This document shows positions 1-6,389 of a DNA stretch of 32,602 nucleotides, one piece after another. The position numbers and the translations under genes are program-made. Numbering within the stretch: the first letter of the stretch is position 1; every line of letters begins with the position of its first letter. Source of the stretch: Streptomyces actuosus (GTDB lineage: Bacteria; Actinomycetota; Actinomycetes; Streptomycetales; Streptomycetaceae); the NCBI RefSeq assembly GCF_016921115.1, contig NZ_JAFFZS010000056.1, positions 1-32,602 on the forward strand. The letters are read 5' to 3'. Below the pieces are notes generated by a model, which was given only the letters and a program-made list of their open reading frames with translations, did no database searches and was not told the origin of the DNA.

Positions 1-148
1 CGGAGCCCTGCGCCTCCATGACCGCGAGCGGGGCGAAGTTCTCGGAGGCGATCATCTCCAGCGTCGACTGCTGGCGGACCAGCTCGGCGTCGACGGCCGC
101 GGCGACCTCCGGGTCGAGCTCGTGCAGAGGCTGGCTGAACAGGGTCAT
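1..148 (-). CDS. glyA: Serine hydroxymethyltransferase, N-terminal part (cut by the window edge)
   Basis: Only the first 49 codons are present. The protein opens MTLFSQPLHELDPEVAAAVD and continues through LVRQQSTLEMIASENFAPLAV, the N-terminal helix and conserved IASEN motif of SHMT. The enzyme is cytosolic and PLP-dependent; it interconverts glycine plus 5,10-methylene-THF with serine plus THF. An AAGGAG ribosome site lies 9 nt upstream of the ATG. The start overlaps the stop of the gcvH-like fragment (ATGA), so it sits in the same minus-strand operon as the ferredoxin reductase at 418-1599. In this island it would take the glycine left after betaine demethylation. The PLP lysine and the rest of the protein lie outside the window, so intactness cannot be judged. 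Confidence 0.9.
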   Translation of the reverse strand, partial: MTLFSQPLHELDPEVAAAVDAELVRQQSTLEMIASENFAPLAVMEAQGS

Positions 149-366
149 CGGCGGACTCCTTGGGTGTGGGCGCAGTGGGCGGCGTAGGCATCGGCGGACA
201 GGGCGCCGGCGATGTCCTCGACCCGTATCCGGAGCAGCCAGCCGTCGGCGTAGGGAGCGGCGTTGACGGCGCCGGGGTCCTCGGCCGGCGCGGTGTCGAC
301 TTCCAGGACCCGGCCCGAGGCGGGGCGTACAGGCCTCTGACGGCTGTCAGTGACTCGATCTCTCTG
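145..366 (-). pseudogene. gcvH: Glycine cleavage H protein fragment, frameshifted and lacking the lipoyl lysine
   Basis: The minus strand reads SGRVLEVDTAPAEDPGAVNA then PYADGWLLRIRVEDIAGALS, followed by a stop that overlaps the glyA start. This is the C-terminal half of GcvH (compare V-EVN, D-P-LVN-PY-GWL). Just upstream, in a different frame, the DNA encodes REIESLTAVRGLYAP, which matches the lipoyl-loop region (ESVKAVSDLYAP) of the family. The lipoyl-attachment Lys is Thr here. The first 50 or so residues of a normal GcvH are not found before the reductase stop at 418. The frame change, missing N-terminus and lost lysine together point to a decayed gene. A sequencing error could explain the frameshift but not the lysine or the missing N-terminus. 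Confidence 0.65.
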
Positions 367-417
367 GGATGCTGATGGCGGTCTCCCGTATGTGCAGGGG
401 GCCTTGAGCCGGGGAGC

Positions 418-1599
418 TCATGAGACGGCGGCCGCGGCCGCGGGGACGAGGGTGCGGCGGAGCCGGTTGAAGAACTTCGGCTGGTTGAGGGAAAGCACGG
501 CGACAGGGGTGCCTTCGTACCGGTAGACGGCCGTGAAGGAACGGCTGTCGACGTCGCCCTCGACCACCTCGGGCACGGCTTTGGGGGTGACGTGTCCGGC
601 GAGCTGGATGCGTACCTGGTACTGGTCGGACCAGAAGTACGGCGGGGCGATCGGCGCGGAGGCCGACACGCCGGTCAGCAGCGTGCGGGCGGCGGTCTTC
701 GCCTGTTCGACGGCGTTGCTCCAGTGCTCGATGCGGGCGTGCCGTCCGGTGAACGGATCGGGGCAGCGGGCGACGTCACCGACGGCGACCACGCCCGGGA
801 CACCGGTCGAGCAGCCGGCGTCGCACACCACTCCGTCGTCCACCTGCACCCCGGAACCGGCGAGCCAGTCGGTGGCGGGCAGGACCCCCACCCCGATCAC
901 GGCGATGTCGGCGGGCAGCACCCGCCCGTCCACCAGCCGTACGCCCGTGACCCGGCCCTCGCCGATGAGTTCCGCCACCCCGGTTCCGCACAGCAGGCGA
1001 ACCCCGTGATCGCTGTGGAGCGAGGAGCACACGAGCCCCATCTCGCGCCCGAGTTGGCGTTCCAGCGGTACGTCGAGCGCCTCGACGACGGTGACGTGGA
1101 GTCCGAGCCGGTGGGCGGTGGACGCCACCTCGGCGCCGATGAAGCCGGCGCCGATGACGACGACCCTGGGCAGGCCGTCGCGCAGCTCGGCACGAAGGGC
1201 CCGGGCATCGTCCAGGGTGCGCAGGGTGTGGATACCCGCCAGCCGGTCCGCGCCGGGGAGCGTCCGGGGGCTGGCGCCGGTCGCGACGACGACCCCGTCG
1301 GTGCGCACATGCCGTCCTCCGGTCAGAGTGACGGTCCGGGCGACGGGGTCGAGCCGCACCGCGCGCTCGCCGAGCAGCCATTGCGCGTCCAGGTCCTCGT
1401 ACTCCTCCGCATCGCCGAGTGCGAGCGCGTCGGCCTCGACGTCACCTTTCAGGAAGTCCTTGGACAGCGGCGGGCGGTCGTAGGGAGTGTGGCGCTCCTC
1501 CCCCACGACGACGATCTCGCCGTCGTAGCCCTCTGCGCGCAGCGCACGGACCGTGCTCAGACCTGCCAGCGACGCTCCGACAACGGTGATGCTCCTCAT
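418..1599 (-). CDS. FAD/NAD(P)-dependent ferredoxin reductase (first copy)
   Basis: A 393-residue flavoprotein of the pyridine nucleotide-disulfide/rhodocoxin reductase type. An N-terminal FAD dinucleotide motif VVGASLAGLS is at about residues 6-15, then YDRPPLSKDFLKG, ATGASPRTLPG, a second (NADH) Rossmann motif VVIGAGFIGAEVAST at about 146-160, the FAD-contact VAVGDVA, and the C-terminal FWSDQYQVRIQLAGH. It would pass electrons from NAD(P)H to a ferredoxin feeding an oxygenase. It is a clear paralogue of the protein at 23443-24606 along its whole length. Unlike that copy it has no Rieske ferredoxin beside it; the gcvH fragment and glyA follow, so its partner is unclear. A palindrome at 1618-1637 lies directly upstream. 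The start codon is ATG preceded by a TGGAG-like site. Confidence 0.88.
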   Translation of the reverse strand: MRSITVVGASLAGLSTVRALRAEGYDGEIVVVGEERHTPYDRPPLSKDFLKGDVEADALALGDAEEYEDLDAQWLLGERAVRLDPVARTVTLTGGRHVRTDGVVVATGASPRTLPGADRLAGIHTLRTLDDARALRAELRDGLPRVVVIGAGFIGAEVASTAHRLGLHVTVVEALDVPLERQLGREMGLVCSSLHSDHGVRLLCGTGVAELIGEGRVTGVRLVDGRVLPADIAVIGVGVLPATDWLAGSGVQVDDGVVCDAGCSTGVPGVVAVGDVARCPDPFTGRHARIEHWSNAVEQAKTAARTLLTGVSASAPIAPPYFWSDQYQVRIQLAGHVTPKAVPEVVEGDVDSRSFTAVYRYEGTPVAVLSLNQPKFFNRLRRTLVPAAAAAVS

Positions 1600-1617
1600 G
1601 TCGGCTCCAGACGGAAA

Positions 1618-1658
1618 GTTGTCTCACATGACACAACGATCATCGTTATGCGCAACAT
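1618..1658 (-). promoter_or_regulatory. Palindrome and operator-like half-site upstream of the ferredoxin reductase
   Basis: Bases 1618-1637 read GTTGTCTCACATGACACAAC, an inverted repeat in which 16 of 20 positions are symmetric. It ends 18 nt before the ATG. Adjacent, at 1645-1656, is GTTATGCGCAAC, which on the minus strand contains GTTGCGCAT, the half-site repeated at other promoters of this island. A TTGACA (minus strand) is at 1681-1686, although no well-spaced -10 follows. Probably a repressor-binding region; binding is inferred. Confidence 0.55.
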
Positions 1659-1908
1659 GCTTTCCGTGGGATGCGGGGATTGTCAAGGGGGCGGAGCCAC
1701 CCGTCCGCTCCTCACGCGGACAGCACCGACGGTCAGTTCACCGAGAGGCGGCTTCGGCGGCGAAGTCGACCCCGCCCAGACCCCGAACCTGGAGCCGGCG
1801 GGAACAGGCTGTGCGAACGGGACCGACAACAGGCCGGCGGCCGGCCCCGCAGGGCCTGCGGCGTGCGGGAGTCGGCAGGCCCGACGCCCGAGGCTTGCGC
1901 CGCACCCC

Positions 1909-1972
1909 TTGACCAGCCGGTGCCCCTCGGTACCATGTTGCGCATTGCCCACCATGTTGCGCAATATGAACC
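1909..1972 (+). promoter_or_regulatory. purU promoter with two tandem ATGTTGCGCA operator-like repeats
   Basis: TTGACC at 1909-1914 and TACCAT at 1931-1936 are separated by 16 bp and form a plausible sigma-70-type promoter. CCATGTTGCGCA occurs twice, at 1933-1944 and 1952-1963, exactly 19 bp apart, covering the -10 and the expected start point. Each copy fits the island operator GTTGC-N7-GCAAC in the left arm and only partly in the right arm. The placement suggests repression. The rest of 1659-1908 shows no gene and only G/C-rich short hairpins. Confidence 0.6.
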
Positions 1973-1995
1973 AGAGACAGACGACGGAGGGTGCC

Positions 1996-2868
1996 ATGTC
2001 TCCTCACCCGCAGCCCGGCCGTGAGTTCGTCCTCACCCTTTCGTGCCCCGACCAGGCCGGCATCGTCCACGCCGTGACCGCCTACCTCGTGGACCACTCC
2101 GGCAACATCCTGGAGAGCCAGCAGTTCGACGACCGGCTGCAGGACCGCTTCTTCATGCGGGTGCACTTCGACGTCTCGCATCCCGGCATCTCACTGGAGG
2201 ACCTGCGCACCGGCTTCGGCCCGGTCGGCCATGCGTACGGGATCAGCTGGCAGCTGCACGACGCCTCGACCCCGACGCGAACGCTGATCATGGTGTCGAA
2301 GTTCGGCCACTGCCTGAACGACCTGCTCTTCCGCAAGTCCACGGGCGCACTCAACATCGAGATCCCGGCCATCGTCTCCAATCACCGCGCGTTCGAGCCA
2401 CTGGCGCAGAGCTACGGCATCCCCTTCCACCACATCCCGGTGACCAGGGACACCAAGGCGGAGGCCGAGGCTCGACTGCTGGAGCTCGTACGCGAGTTGG
2501 GCATCGACCTGGTGGTACTGGCCCGCTACATGCAGATCCTCTCCGACGATCTGTGCAAGCAGCTCGACGGCCGGGCCATCAACATCCACCACTCCTTCCT
2601 GCCGAGTTTCAAGGGAGCCCGGCCGTACGTCCAGGCACACCAGCGCGGGGTGAAGCTCGTCGGTGCCACGGCGCACTACGTCACGCCCGACCTCGACGAA
2701 GGTCCGATCATCGAACAGGACGTCGTCCGCGTGGATCACTCCCGCGACCCCGATGAGCTGGTCACCATCGGCCGCGACGTGGAGGCCCGGGTACTCGCCC
2801 GCGCCGTGGAGTGGCACAGCGAAAACCGTGTGCTGGTCAACGACAGGTGCACGGTCGTCTTCCGCTGA
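1996..2868 (+). CDS. purU: Formyltetrahydrofolate deformylase
   Basis: A 290-residue cytosolic enzyme that hydrolyses 10-formyl-THF to formate and THF. An N-terminal ACT domain (FVLTLSCPDQAGIVHAV, about residues 11-90) is followed by a formyltransferase domain from about 95. Visible motifs are LIMVSKFGHCLNDLLFR, INIHHSFLPSFKGARPY with Asn196 and His198, and TAHYVTPDLDEGPIIEQDV with Asp234, the Asn-His-Asp set of this family. Length matches PurU. The ATG at 1996 is chosen because GGAGG lies 5 nt upstream; the frame is open far upstream but that stretch is not conserved and contains the promoter. With FolD it would recycle THF made in dimethylglycine demethylation. Its promoter carries two operator-like repeats. 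Confidence 0.93.
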   Translation: MSPHPQPGREFVLTLSCPDQAGIVHAVTAYLVDHSGNILESQQFDDRLQDRFFMRVHFDVSHPGISLEDLRTGFGPVGHAYGISWQLHDASTPTRTLIMVSKFGHCLNDLLFRKSTGALNIEIPAIVSNHRAFEPLAQSYGIPFHHIPVTRDTKAEAEARLLELVRELGIDLVVLARYMQILSDDLCKQLDGRAINIHHSFLPSFKGARPYVQAHQRGVKLVGATAHYVTPDLDEGPIIEQDVVRVDHSRDPDELVTIGRDVEARVLARAVEWHSENRVLVNDRCTVVFR

Positions 2869-2969
2869 CACACCGACAGCCCGGTGGCGTACAGAGGCAG
2901 TCGGGCCAAGAGTCCGACCGGCCCCCTACCCGGTCGCCGCGATCTCTCGCCGCACACCCACGACGGACG

Positions 2970-2990
2970 TACAGTTGCGCCATGAGCAAC
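2970..2990 (+). promoter_or_regulatory. Leaderless promoter and start-codon operator of the first IclR gene
   Basis: TACAGT at 2970-2975 can serve as a -10 element and is followed by only 6 nt before the ATG at 2982, as in leaderless actinobacterial mRNAs. Overlapping it, 2974-2990 reads GTTGCGCCATGAGCAAC, a perfect GTTGC-N7-GCAAC inverted repeat that contains the start codon; the right arm encodes residues Ser2-Asn3. The same layout recurs at 21359-21379. No Shine-Dalgarno sequence is seen. Confidence 0.7.
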
Positions 2991-3779
2991 CAGGCGACAG
3001 ATGATGGAACAGCAGCACCCGCGCCGGGCGGGGTGCAGTCCGTCGAGCGTGCCGTCAGCGTCCTGGAGATCCTGGCCCAGCGCGGGGAGGCGGGTGTCAG
3101 CGAAGTCGCCGCCGGGATCGACGTCCACAAGTCGACCGCGTTCCGACTGCTCGGGGCATTGGAAGCGCGCGGTCTGGTCGAGCAGACGACCGAGCGGGGC
3201 AAGTACCGGCTCGGCTTCGGGATCGTGCGTCTGGCCGGCGCGGTCACGGACCGCCTCGACATCACCCAGCAGGGTCGACAAGTGTGCGAGCGACTCAGCG
3301 AGGAGATCGGCGAAACCGTCAACATCGCAGTCCTGCAGGAGCACTACGCGGTCAATCTCTGCCAGGTACACGGCCCGGGCGCGATCGGTACGCACAACTG
3401 GGTCGGGCAGCTCACGCCGGTGCACGCCACGTCGAGCGGCAAGATCCTGCTGGCCCACCTGTCGGAGAAGGAACGCGCCGACGTGCTCGCGGGGCCGAAG
3501 ACGCAGAAGCTCACTCCGCACACCCTGACCGCCCGGACCGAGTTGGAGAAGAGTCTCGCCGAGGCGCGAGAGCGCGGGTACGCGGTGGCGCTGGAGGAGC
3601 TCGAGATCGGGCTCCACGCCATGGCAGCACCGATCCGCTCCCTCGATGGCACGGTCATCGCCGCCCTCAGCGCCTCCGGCCCCACGTACCGCTTCACCGA
3701 GGAGCGCATCCACGAGGTCGCCCCCGTGCTCGTCGAGGGCGCGGAGGAGATCAGCCGCCGAATGGGCTATCCGGGCTGA
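2982..3779 (+). CDS. IclR-family transcriptional regulator (first copy)
   Basis: A 265-residue regulator. The N-terminal winged helix-turn-helix spans about residues 18-85 (GGVQSVERAVSVLEILAQRG, then SEVAAGIDVHKSTAFRLLGA, then LVEQTTERGKYRLG). The C-terminal effector domain follows, with HATSSGKILLAHL and ERGYAVALEELEIGLHAMAA motifs. The start at 2982 makes it exactly as long as its paralogue at 21371-22168, to which it is alike across almost the whole length (roughly four in five residues by eye). A larger open frame upstream has no support. The operator overlapping its start codon suggests autoregulation. Its stop overlaps the convergent folP end by 13 bp. Likely the controller of the GTTGC-N7-GCAAC sites; the effector (betaine, dimethylglycine or choline) is a guess. 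Confidence 0.92.
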   Translation: MSNQATDDGTAAPAPGGVQSVERAVSVLEILAQRGEAGVSEVAAGIDVHKSTAFRLLGALEARGLVEQTTERGKYRLGFGIVRLAGAVTDRLDITQQGRQVCERLSEEIGETVNIAVLQEHYAVNLCQVHGPGAIGTHNWVGQLTPVHATSSGKILLAHLSEKERADVLAGPKTQKLTPHTLTARTELEKSLAEARERGYAVALEELEIGLHAMAAPIRSLDGTVIAALSASGPTYRFTEERIHEVAPVLVEGAEEISRRMGYPG

Positions 3780-4717
3780 GCGGAGGTGCTCAAGCCCGGC
3801 AGCGACCTTCCTGACGCCGCCACCTCGGCGCCCCAGCGTGCCGTCACCCGTACCGCGTCGAGCGTCGAGGCGGCGTCGTGCACGCGCAGGCACCAGACGT
3901 CCTGTGCGGCCGCCAGCACGGATACGGCGGTCGTCGCGGCATCACGCTGTCGCGGCGGACGTGGTTGCCCCGTCACCGGGTCCGCCAGCAAGTTGCCCAG
4001 GAACGACTTGCGCGACGCACCGACGAGGACGGGGTGGCCCAGGGCACGCACCTCCCCGAGACGGCCCAGCAGCTCCCAGTTGTGCTCGGGCGCTTTGGCG
4101 AAGCCCAGCCCGGGGTCGACGATCAGGCAGCCGGGCGCAATCCCCGCCTCCAGCGCGGCCGCGATCCTCAGGCGCAGCTCGTCGAGCACATCGGTGACGA
4201 CGTCGCCGTAGAGTGCGTTCGCCTGCATGCCAGCGGCATGTCCGCGCCAGTGCATCACCACGTACGGCGTGCCCGCCCGGGCCATCAGCGGCAGCATCGC
4301 GGGGTCGGCGAGGCCCCCCGAGACGTCGTTGACCAGCCGTGCGCCCGCGTCCAGCGCGCGGGCGGCGACCTCGGCCCGCATGGTGTCGACGCTGACGACC
4401 GCGCCCGCCGCGGCGAGTTCCCGGACGACGGGCAGGACGCGTCGCAGTTCCTCCTCGCGGGGCGGCCGTGCCGCGCCGGGGCGGGTCGACTCGCCGCCCA
4501 CGTCCACGATGTCCGCTCCCTGTTCGAGCAGCGCGAGTCCATGCGTGACGGCCGCATCCGCGGCGTACGACAGGCCGCCGTCGGAGAACGAGTCCGGCGT
4601 GACGTTCACGATGCCCATGACCAGCGTCCGGCCGGGCCGCGGCAGACCGTGCGGGCCGAGTTCGGGCGTTTCCGGGTGTGGAGGGGTGGTGGCGTGAGCC
4701 GTGGCAGTCACAGGCAT
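3767..4717 (-). CDS. folP: Dihydropteroate synthase
   Basis: A 316-residue TIM-barrel enzyme that condenses p-aminobenzoate with dihydropterin pyrophosphate in folate synthesis. Family motifs appear in order: MGIVNVTPDSFSDGG (about residues 34-48), DVGGESTRPGA (76-86), NDVSGG, VVMHWRGH, DPGLGFAKAPEHNWELL, GASRKSFLG and RDAATTAVSVLAA, so the active site looks complete. Chromosomal folP normally sits with folE, folB and folK. Here it is alone, downstream of folD and next to purU, which suggests an accessory copy that boosts folate for the THF-dependent dehydrogenase at 6390. The upstream ribosome site is weak (GAAAG). A start near residue 33 is possible, but the ATG at 4717 keeps the whole open frame. 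Confidence 0.93.
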   Translation of the reverse strand: MPVTATAHATTPPHPETPELGPHGLPRPGRTLVMGIVNVTPDSFSDGGLSYAADAAVTHGLALLEQGADIVDVGGESTRPGAARPPREEELRRVLPVVRELAAAGAVVSVDTMRAEVAARALDAGARLVNDVSGGLADPAMLPLMARAGTPYVVMHWRGHAAGMQANALYGDVVTDVLDELRLRIAAALEAGIAPGCLIVDPGLGFAKAPEHNWELLGRLGEVRALGHPVLVGASRKSFLGNLLADPVTGQPRPPRQRDAATTAVSVLAAAQDVWCLRVHDAASTLDAVRVTARWGAEVAASGRSLPGLSTSAQPG

Positions 4718-4942
4718 CCAACTTTCGATGCATATCGGAACCTACTGGACAAGCCCTGCGGGAGCGCCTCGGCGGGTTCCCACAGGAGCTACGGGGCGAC
4801 CCCGACGTCGCCCGGATGACTCCGTCGCCGCATCGAGCAATCAGTCCGCCAGACAGCCGGCGAACGACGAACGGAGTCGAACCGCGAACGGACCGGGATC
4901 GAGAATCCGGCTCCGGGTTCGCCCCGGCCGACCAGGACGACT

Positions 4943-4962
4943 TGCGTGCACCCCGGCACGCA
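4943..4962 (-). terminator. Short hairpin downstream of folD
   Basis: TGCGTGC (4943-4949) and GCACGCA (4956-4962) form a 7-bp stem with a 6-nt loop, 26 bp past the folD stop. No T-run follows. It may be a weak terminator or processing site; the remaining 4718-4987 gap shows no gene. Confidence 0.3.
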
Positions 4963-4987
4963 GCGGGCACTTGCAGACCGGAGGCGC

Positions 4988-5845
4988 CTATGCGGCGGCA
5001 TTCCTCTCGGCGGCCTCGACGACGTTGGCGAGCAACATCGCTCGGGTCATGGGACCCGCTCCGCCCGGCACGGGGGCGAGCCATCCGGCGACCTGGGCGG
5101 CGTCCGGGTGGATGTCGCCGACCAGCCCCTGGTCGGTGCGGGTGATGCCCACGTCCAGAACCACCGCGCCGGGACGCAACATGTCCTTGGTGACCAGTCC
5201 GGGCGAGCCGGCGGCCGCGATGACGATGTTCGCCTCGCGCACGTGCCAGGCCAGGCCCTTGGTGCCGGTGTGGCAGAGGGTCACGGTGGCGTTCTCGGAG
5301 CGGCGGGTGAGCAGCAGTCCGATGGGGCGTCCGACGGTGATGCCCCGGCCGATCACGCACACCCGCGCTCCGGCGAGCGGTACGTCGTGGCGGCGAAGCA
5401 GTTCGACGATGCCGCGCGGGGTGCACGGCAGCGGGGCCCGGACGCCCAGGACGAGCCGGCCGAGGTTGACGGGGTGGAGGCCGTCGGCGTCCTTGACCGG
5501 GTCCATCCGTTCCAGGACGGCGTTGGCGTCCAGGTGGGGCGGGAGCGGGAGCTGAACAATGTAGCCGGTGCAGGCCGGGTCGGCGTTGAGCTCGTCGATC
5601 GTCTCCTCGATCTGGCGTTGGGAGGTGCCGGCGGGCAGGTCCCGGCGGATGGAGGCGATGCCCACCTGGGCGCAGTCGCGGTGCTTCCCGGCGACGTAGG
5701 CGCGGCTGCCCGGGTCGTCGCCGACCAGGACCGTGCCCAGACCCGGCGGGCGGCCGACTGCGGCAGTCAACTCGGCCACTCGTCCGGCGAGTTCGCGGCG
5801 GATGTCGGCGGCGGTCGCCTTGCCATCGAGCAGCTGCGCGTTCAC
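4988..5845 (-). CDS. folD: Bifunctional methylenetetrahydrofolate dehydrogenase / methenyl-THF cyclohydrolase
   Basis: A 285-residue cytosolic enzyme converting 5,10-methylene-THF to 10-formyl-THF with NADP. Motifs: YVAGKHRDC with the catalytic Lys at residue 54, YIVQLPLPPHLD, PVKDADGLHPVNLGRL, the nucleotide-binding VIGRGITVGRPIGLLL, ANIVIAAAGSPG and PVPGGAGPMTRAMLLANVV. Length equals the usual FolD. The GTG at 5845 is chosen because AAGGAG lies 8 nt upstream and VNAQLLDGK is the normal N-terminus; the frame continues upstream without homology. It runs divergently from the dimethylglycine dehydrogenase, whose methylene-THF product is its substrate, and both promoters carry the same CTGATATAT-type element, pointing to shared GntR control. 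Confidence 0.95.
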   Translation of the reverse strand: MNAQLLDGKATAADIRRELAGRVAELTAAVGRPPGLGTVLVGDDPGSRAYVAGKHRDCAQVGIASIRRDLPAGTSQRQIEETIDELNADPACTGYIVQLPLPPHLDANAVLERMDPVKDADGLHPVNLGRLVLGVRAPLPCTPRGIVELLRRHDVPLAGARVCVIGRGITVGRPIGLLLTRRSENATVTLCHTGTKGLAWHVREANIVIAAAGSPGLVTKDMLRPGAVVLDVGITRTDQGLVGDIHPDAAQVAGWLAPVPGGAGPMTRAMLLANVVEAAERNAAA

Positions 5846-6143
5846 CAGCAGTGCTCCTTTCCCTTCGATCCGGTCCTGTGCGCCGGCCACGGAGGCGGGT
5901 CGTGATCGTGGCGAACGGGAGTTCCTCGGCGACGACCGCCTCGACACCGCGCAGGCGATGCCCCTGCTGTCGGTGCAGCAGCGGGCGCAGCTGGTGGCAC
6001 GGCCGCCGAGCCGATCCCCGTCGCACGCCGGCTTCTCGCCCATCACGACAGCCGCGGGCCGTCGATGTCGGGACCACGCCGGAACGCGACCCCTCGGAAC
6101 GGGTCGCACCCCCGATGCGCATCACCACTCACCGACGACTGGC
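5846..6143. other. folD upstream region with a possible unidentified coding remnant
   Basis: No intact gene is seen. On the minus strand between about 5880 and 5970 the reading HRLRGVEAVVAEELPFATIT looks protein-like, but it runs into folD without a start and I cannot assign it to a family. It may be a gene fragment or chance coding potential. Confidence 0.25.
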
Positions 6144-6172
6144 ATCCAACTGATATATGAAAAACCTGTCAA
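6144..6172 (-). promoter_or_regulatory. folD promoter with GntR-type element in the spacer
   Basis: On the minus strand TTGACA (6172-6167) and TTGGAT (6149-6144) are 17 bp apart. The spacer contains CATATATCAG; on the plus strand 6150-6160 reads CTGATATATGA. CTGATATA is the same half-site as at 6328-6362 and 14861-14883, so a regulator bound here would block RNA polymerase. Confidence 0.6.
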
Positions 6173-6312
6173 GGGTCGCCGGGCTTCTCCCCGCTCCGCG
6201 CCGGACGGGGCCCGGCCTGCCGTCGGGGACGACACGGGGGCTGCCCGGCGACCGCCAGGCGCCGCGGCCCACCCGCCGCGCGAGGGTCGAGCCGCGTTCG
6301 ACGACCCACCTC

Positions 6313-6366
6313 TTGACCGTCCGCCACCTGACATATAGCGTGCTCAACAACTAGTATATCAGTTAC
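6313..6366 (+). promoter_or_regulatory. Dimethylglycine dehydrogenase promoter with inverted CTGACATA/TATATCAG element
   Basis: CTGACATATAG (6328-6338) and CTAGTATATCAG (6351-6362) form an inverted pair. They also supply a likely -35 (CTGACA, 6328) and -10 (TAGTAT, 6352) with an 18-bp spacer. A TTGACC at 6313-6318 is an alternative -35. The ATG at 6390 has GGGAGG upstream. The half-sites match those before folD and the GntR gene. The G/C-rich DNA between 6173 and 6312 shows no gene. Confidence 0.6.
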
Positions 6367-6389
6367 GTGTCACCCCGAGGGAGGCCACC

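Noticed and set aside
592..1995. Long plus-strand open frame joined to purU
   Set aside because: It is antisense to the ferredoxin reductase and crosses the purU promoter. PurU homology starts at 1996, where a ribosome site is present.
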